Shown here: positions 57,123 through 60,810 of the stretch, piece after piece | Position numbering within the stretch: position 1 is the first letter of the stretch | Layout of the letters: each line of letters starts with the position of its first letter | DNA from: Cellulomonas cellasea | GTDB lineage: Bacteria > Actinomycetota > Actinomycetes > Actinomycetales > Cellulomonadaceae | Reading direction: 5' to 3' | Assembly: GCF_006538745.1 (NCBI RefSeq) | Contig: NZ_BJLR01000043.1 | Location: 1-60,810, forward strand | Length of the DNA stretch: 60,810 nucleotides | Program-made: the position numbers and the translations under genes | Notes under the pieces: generated by a model | What the model saw: the letters and a program-made list of their open reading frames with translations, nothing else | What the model was told of the DNA's origin: nothing | Database searches by the model: none

Positions 57123-58533
57123 GACCGACGGTAGCACTGGCCGCATCGTGGCGGACCTGACCGCCTGGGTCGCGCAGGCGCCGCCCGGCAGCCGGCTGCC
57201 CCCGACCCGGGCGCTCGTCGCGCGGTACGGCGTCAGCCCGGTCACGGTCCAGAAGGCCCTGCGCACGCTCGCCGCGCGCGGCAGCATCGAGACGCGGGCG
57301 GGCGTCGGGGCGTTCGTGCGCGCGCAGCCCGCGGCGCGGACCCCCGACCACGGGTGGCAGACCGCGGCGCTCGGCAGCCCCCGGACCAGAAGCCCGCAGC
57401 TGTCCGCCGCGCTGCGCGTCGCCCCGCAGGACGCGATCGCGCTGCACTCGGGCTACCCGGACCCGGCGCTGCTGCCCGACCGTCTCGTGCGAGGCGCGTT
57501 CGGCCGTGCGGCCCGCGGCGACGTCGCGCTGAGCCGGGCCCCGGTCGCCGGCCTGCCCGAGCTGCGCCGCTGGTTCGCCGCCGAGCTCGGCGCGGCGTCG
57601 GCCCCGGGCGTGGCGCCGCCGCTGCCCGGCGACGTGCTCGTCCTGCCGGGGAGCCAGAGCGGGCTCAGCGCGGTCTTCCGCGCGGTGGTGGGCGCCGGCC
57701 GGCCGCTCGTCGTCGAGTCACCGACCTACTGGGGCGCGATCCTCGCCGCCGAGCAGGCGGGCGTCCGGCTCGTCCCCGTGCCCAGCGGGCCGGCGGGGCC
57801 GGACCCCGAGGTCGTCGACCGGGCGTTCGCGCAGTCCGGGGCGCGGGCGCTGTACTGCCAGCCCTCGTTCGCCAACCCGACGGGAGCCCGATGGTCGGCC
57901 GACCGCGCGGAGCAGGTGCTCGACGTCGCCCGGTCCCACGGCGCCTTCCTCGTCGAGGACGACTGGGCCCACGACCTGGCCATCACCGGGGACAGCACGC
58001 CGCTCGCCGCCCGGGACGACGGCGGGCACGTCGTCCACCTGCGCTCGCTCACCAAGAGCGTCTCGCCCGCGGTGCGGGTCGCGGCGGTCGTCGCGCGCGG
58101 CCCGGCGCGCGACCGGCTCCTGGCCGACGCCCAGGCCGAGTCGATGTACGTCAGCCCCGTCCTCCAAGCCGTCGCGCTCGACGTCGTGACGCAGCCCGCG
58201 TGGCAGACGCACCTGCGGCACCTGCGCCAGCAGCTCGGGACGCGCCGCGACCTGCTGGTCCGCGCGCTCGAGCAGCACGTGCCCGGCGCGAGCCTCGACG
58301 CGGTGCCGGCCGGCGGGCTCAACCTGTGGCTACGGCTGCCCGCGGGCACGGACCTCGCGCGGCTCGTGCGCGACTGCGAGAGCGCCGGCGTCCTCGTCGC
58401 GCCGGGCGACGAGTGGTTCCCCGCCGAGCCCACCGGGCCGTTCCTGCGGCTCGGGTACGCCGGGCCGGACCCGGGCCGGTTCGACGAGGGCGCACGGCTC
58501 CTCGGCGCGGCGCTCGCGCTCCAGGGCGACTGA
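57121..58533 (+). CDS. MocR-type GntR regulator with aminotransferase-like domain
   Basis: 470 residues. The N-terminal GntR winged helix (about 5-68: GSRLPPTRALVARYGVSPVT, VQKALRTLAARGSIETRAG) is joined to a fold-type I aminotransferase domain (about 95-465) with PLP Lys312 in RSLTKSVSPAVRV, the YCQPSFANPTGARWS segment and VEDDWAHDLA. MocR proteins use PLP or an amino-acid adduct as effector. A perfect inverted repeat just upstream is the likely binding site, and the divergent EamA gene the likely target. ATG 57121 shares two bases with the opposite start codon, so the mRNA is probably leaderless. Confidence 0.92.
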   Translation: MTDGSTGRIVADLTAWVAQAPPGSRLPPTRALVARYGVSPVTVQKALRTLAARGSIETRAGVGAFVRAQPAARTPDHGWQTAALGSPRTRSPQLSAALRVAPQDAIALHSGYPDPALLPDRLVRGAFGRAARGDVALSRAPVAGLPELRRWFAAELGAASAPGVAPPLPGDVLVLPGSQSGLSAVFRAVVGAGRPLVVESPTYWGAILAAEQAGVRLVPVPSGPAGPDPEVVDRAFAQSGARALYCQPSFANPTGARWSADRAEQVLDVARSHGAFLVEDDWAHDLAITGDSTPLAARDDGGHVVHLRSLTKSVSPAVRVAAVVARGPARDRLLADAQAESMYVSPVLQAVALDVVTQPAWQTHLRHLRQQLGTRRDLLVRALEQHVPGASLDAVPAGGLNLWLRLPAGTDLARLVRDCESAGVLVAPGDEWFPAEPTGPFLRLGYAGPDPGRFDEGARLLGAALALQGD

Positions 58534-58537
58534 GCGA

Positions 58538-58574
58538 CGCCCCGACCGCCTGCGGGGTGCCGGCGGTCGGGGCG
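58538..58574. terminator. Bidirectional terminator between MocR and GH62 genes
   Basis: CGCCCCGACCGCC (58538-58550) pairs perfectly with 58562-58574 (plus a flanking A-T pair) around an 11-nt loop, in the 102-bp gap between convergent stops. Confidence 0.82.
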
Positions 58575-58635
58575 TTCGGGGCCGTCCTGGGCTGGGGTGC
58601 GTGCGGCGGTCGGGACGGTCCCGGCCGCCGGGCGC

Positions 58636-60177
58636 TCAGCAGGCCGAGTTCGTCTGCGTCAGCAGCCCGATCCGCCAGGGCAGGTCGTTGTACTCGGCGG
58701 TCGAGGCCGGGTCCATGCCCTGGTAGGCGTACCGCAGGTCGCAGGCGCTGATCTCCATCGTCTGGTCGGTGCCCGAGCGGATCATCTCGCCGTGGCTGAT
58801 GTCGCGCGTCCAGGCGCCGCCCGGGAAGGTCACGGTGCTCGCCCGCGCGAACGGGTTGGCCTCGGTGTCCGCCAGCGCGGCCCACGGCCCCGCGATCGAC
58901 GACGCGGTCCACGACCGGAAGTAGCGCTTGCCGCCGGAGTCGAACGCCTCGTGCACCAGGAGCCAGGTGTCCTGACCGGCGATCTTGTACACGTTCGAGG
59001 CCTCGAACAGGCGGTAGCGGTTGGCGTCCTCCATCGCGATCACGGTGTTCGTGAACCCGTTCGGGAAGCTCGCGAGCGACGTCTCGGACCGGTAGAGGTG
59101 GCCGTTGTCGTCCGACGAGAACAGGTGGCACCGCGCGGTGTCGCAGACGGTCCAGAAGTCGACCCAGTAGCCGTCGCCGATGTTGTCCCGGATGATCTGC
59201 GGCTGCTCGGCGTAGAAGTTCTTCGGCGCCGACCACGACAAGGGGTCCGAGATCGTCCGCGTCGTCGAGTACGAGCCGCCCGCGCCCGTCTGGTAGACGA
59301 GGTACCACAGCTGGTGCGGCTCGAACCAGAAGACCTGCGGGGCCGCGCGGTAGCCGGGGCCGATCGCGGACCGGTCGAGGTAGGTGTGGGGCGCCGACGA
59401 GGCCTGCGACCAGTCGGCGAAGCTCGTGTGGACCAGGTTGTAGCCGCCGTTCTGGACGACCGACGCGAAGACGTGCCACCGTCCCTCGGCGAACACGACC
59501 GACGGGTCCTTGATCGCGACGGGGTCGTGCGACGCGTCCCGCTGCGGGGAGATGATCGCGCCCGTCGACGACCAGCGGAAGCTCGACGGCAGGGTGCCCG
59601 TCGGCGCCGTGGCGGTCGGGGTCGGGGTCGGCGTCGGGGTGGCCGTGGGCGTCGGGGAGACGGTCGGCGTGGGCGTCGGCGTCGGTGTCGGGGTGACCGT
59701 CGGTGTCGGGGTGACGACGGGACCCGGGCCGGTGCACGGGGTGCCGCCGAGCGCGAACGCGGTGGGCGCCGGGTTGCTGCCGCTGTACGAGCCGTTGAAG
59801 CCGAGGTCCACCGTTCCCCCGGTCGGGATCCGCGCGTTGTACGGGGCGTTCCGGGCGGTCACCCGAGCGCCGCTCTGCGTGACGACGGCGTTCCAGGCGT
59901 TCGTGACCGTCTGGTTGCCGGGGAACGTCCAGGTCAGGGACCATCCGTCGACCGCCGGTCCGTGGTTCGTGACCCGGACGCTCGCGGTGAAGCCGGACTG
60001 CCACTGGCTGGGTGCGGTGTAGACGACCGTGCACCCGCCGGCGGGCGCGGCTGCGGCCGGTGCGCGCGTGCTCGCCGCCGAGTGCGCCGGGGTGGTCAGG
60101 ACGAGCCCGGCGACGGCCGTCGCGAGCGTCAGGCCGGCGGCGACGACCGCGCGCCGGGCGCGTGCTGTGCTTCTCAT
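58636..60177 (-). CDS. Secreted CBM2-GH62 alpha-L-arabinofuranosidase
   Basis: 513 residues. Signal peptide (about 1-34, ending AHSAAS), an N-terminal CBM2 (about 47-150, CTVVY to GGTPC, Cys at both ends; conserved Trp residues in SQWQSGF, DGWSLTW and TNAWNAV), a Thr/Pro linker (155-192), then a GH62 catalytic domain. GH62 marks: [56 protein letters not shown] and [13 protein letters not shown], which contain the acidic residues of the five-blade propeller. GH62 enzymes remove arabinose from arabinoxylan. CBM2 directs the enzyme to cellulose or xylan. The start ATG 60177 has GAGAGAGG upstream. Confidence 0.94.
   Translation of the reverse strand: MRSTARARRAVVAAGLTLATAVAGLVLTTPAHSAASTRAPAAAAPAGGCTVVYTAPSQWQSGFTASVRVTNHGPAVDGWSLTWTFPGNQTVTNAWNAVVTQSGARVTARNAPYNARIPTGGTVDLGFNGSYSGSNPAPTAFALGGTPCTGPGPVVTPTPTVTPTPTPTPTPTVSPTPTATPTPTPTPTATAPTGTLPSSFRWSSTGAIISPQRDASHDPVAIKDPSVVFAEGRWHVFASVVQNGGYNLVHTSFADWSQASSAPHTYLDRSAIGPGYRAAPQVFWFEPHQLWYLVYQTGAGGSYSTTRTISDPLSWSAPKNFYAEQPQIIRDNIGDGYWVDFWTVCDTARCHLFSSDDNGHLYRSETSLASFPNGFTNTVIAMEDANRYRLFEASNVYKIAGQDTWLLVHEAFDSGGKRYFRSWTASSIAGPWAALADTEANPFARASTVTFPGGAWTRDISHGEMIRSGTDQTMEISACDLRYAYQGMDPASTAEYNDLPWRIGLLTQTNSAC
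59608..59717 (-). repeat. Thr/Pro linker repeat region of the GH62 gene
   Basis: Imperfect 6- and 12-bp repeats of the type GTCGGGGTCGGC encode alternating Thr-Pro dipeptides linking CBM2 and the catalytic domain. Length variation here would stay in frame. Confidence 0.7.
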
Positions 60178-60239
60178 GCGTGCCTCTCTCCGGTGTGCCC
60201 ACCGAGGGAGGTGGGTCGGCCAGGACGTCCCCCATGGGT

Positions 60240-60271
60240 GGTCCCCGGCGCGAGGATCCGCGCCGGGGACC
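60240..60271 (-). terminator. Second stem-loop between the two CBM2 genes
   Basis: GGTCCCCGGCGCG (60240-60252) pairs perfectly with 60259-60271 around a 6-nt loop, upstream of the GH62 start and downstream of the truncated CBM2 gene. Confidence 0.75.
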
Positions 60272-60290
60272 GGGGACCACGAGGTGGTGC

Positions 60291-60322
60291 CCGGCCGCCG
60301 CCCGGGTGGGGGCGGCGGCCGG
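60291..60322 (-). terminator. First stem-loop after the truncated CBM2 gene
   Basis: CCGGCCGCCGCCC (60291-60303) pairs perfectly with 60310-60322 around a 6-nt loop, about 60 nt after the stop at 60384. With the hairpin at 60240-60271 it forms a tandem terminator. Confidence 0.78.
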
Positions 60323-60383
60323 CCGTGCCGTCAGGCCGCGTCGCCCGCGTCAGCGGGCTGCGTGACCGGGACGGCGTGGGTGC

Positions 60384-60810
60384 TCACCCGGTGCAGGCGG
60401 CGCCGTTGAGCGTGAAGCTCGTGGGTGCCGGGTTGCTGCCGCTGAACGACCCGTTGAAGCCGATCTCGACGGTGCCGCCCGCGGGGATCTGTGGGTTGTA
60501 GGCGGCGTTCTTCGCGGTGACCTGGGTGCCGTTCTGCGTGACGACGGCGTTCCAGGCGTTCGTGACCGTCTGGTTGCCCGGGAACGTCCAGCTCAGCGTC
60601 CAGCCGTTGACGGCCGGGCCGTTGTTGGTGATGCGGACGTTCGCGGTGAAGCCGCTCTGCCACTGGCTCGGCGCGGCGTAGACGACCTTGCAGGCCCCGG
60701 TCCCGCCCGTGGGCTGGGGAGTGGTCGGCGTGGGATCGGGCGTCGGGTCGACCGGGTCGCCGCCGTTGAGGGCGTCGAGGGTCGCGGTGTAGGCGGCCTT
60801 CTTGTTCCCC
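60384..60810 (-). CDS. C-terminus of secreted CBM2 enzyme, probably GH10 xylanase (partial)
   Basis: 142 codons at the right edge; the N-terminus is outside the window. The end of a catalytic domain, GNKKAAYTATLDALNGGD, resembles the last helix of GH10 xylanases (pattern KPAYxAxLDAL), but that is a short match. It is followed by a Pro/Thr linker and a complete CBM2 (CKVVY to GAACTG, plus-strand 60387-60698) with Trp residues in SQWQSGF, NGWTLSW and TNAWNAV. This CBM2 is about three quarters identical by eye to that of the GH62 enzyme downstream. A xylanase next to an arabinofuranosidase would make sense for arabinoxylan breakdown. Confidence 0.75.
   Translation of the reverse strand, partial: GNKKAAYTATLDALNGGDPVDPTPDPTPTTPQPTGGTGACKVVYAAPSQWQSGFTANVRITNNGPAVNGWTLSWTFPGNQTVTNAWNAVVTQNGTQVTAKNAAYNPQIPAGGTVEIGFNGSFSGSNPAPTSFTLNGAACTG

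Noticed and set aside
60180-60383. A CebR-type operator (TGGGAGCGCTCCCA) expected before a Cellulomonas-type glycosidase gene
   Set aside because: No such palindrome is present upstream of the GH62 start; only terminator-like hairpins are seen.
1-60810. CRISPR arrays, insertion sequences, integrases, tRNA and rRNA genes
   Set aside because: I looked for regularly spaced repeats, transposase motifs, terminal inverted repeats and cloverleaf-type sequences and saw none I could support. A tRNA scan could still find something missed by eye.

Overview
This window looks like chromosomal DNA from a motile, plant-polysaccharide-degrading actinobacterium, most probably Cellulomonas or a close relative. 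The evidence is very high G+C, frequent GTG starts, TGATG/ATGA-coupled operons, and actinobacterial families (DUF6318, DUF2530, DUF3027, bacterial XPB with its helicase-associated partner, an orphan WXG100 protein). The right end carries secreted enzymes with family 2 carbohydrate-binding modules. I see no rRNA, tRNA, CRISPR array, insertion sequence or prophage.

Layout. 1-8215, almost all on the minus strand: a truncated exported protein, a DUF6318 lipoprotein, a WXG100 protein, an HD-superfamily protein, an OmpR-type two-component system, and a PspA/TPM envelope-stress pair. 8520-10849: a class I glutamine amidotransferase and an ArsR regulator coupled to a two-domain SRPBCC protein. 10961-15647 (minus): the XPB helicase and its partner. 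15789-22246 (plus): an EAL-HDOD protein, a cold-shock protein, DUF3027 and a sacsin-like ATPase. 22410-24012 (minus): DUF2530 and a second EAL-HDOD protein.

24096-56203 is a nearly complete flagellar island. Leftward: flgN-flgK-flgL-fliW. Rightward: a sigma-28 gene, fliC-fliD-fliS-(fliT-like), then flgB-flgC-fliE-fliF-fliG-fliH-fliI-fliJ-NlpC/P60-fliK-flgD-flgE. A formate/nitrite-transporter gene lies on the opposite strand. Then come flbD-motA-motB-fliL, fliM-fliN-fliO-fliP-fliQ-fliR-flhB-flhA-flhF, and csrA. 57122-60810: a divergent EamA transporter/MocR regulator pair, a GH62 arabinofuranosidase with CBM2, and the 3' end of a second CBM2 enzyme (probably GH10 xylanase).

Main result. Reading the gaps by eye, I found the same two-box element, CTCA-N16/17-(G/C)CCGA, in front of eight transcription units: flgN, the sigma gene itself, fliC, flgB, flbD-motA, fliM and both EAL-HDOD genes. 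It resembles a sigma-28 promoter. It implies that early and late flagellar genes share one sigma factor, that the two EAL-HDOD proteins belong to the motility regulon, and that the sigma gene and fliM may give leaderless mRNAs. The predicted fliC leader is about 50 nt and carries a GGA-loop hairpin plus a GGA-containing Shine-Dalgarno, as expected for CsrA control; csrA and its antagonist fliW sit at the two ends of the island. The FlhF-like protein has lost its P-loop, FliM has no CheY-binding peptide, and no chemotaxis, flgF/flgG, flgJ, flhG or flgM gene was recognised here.
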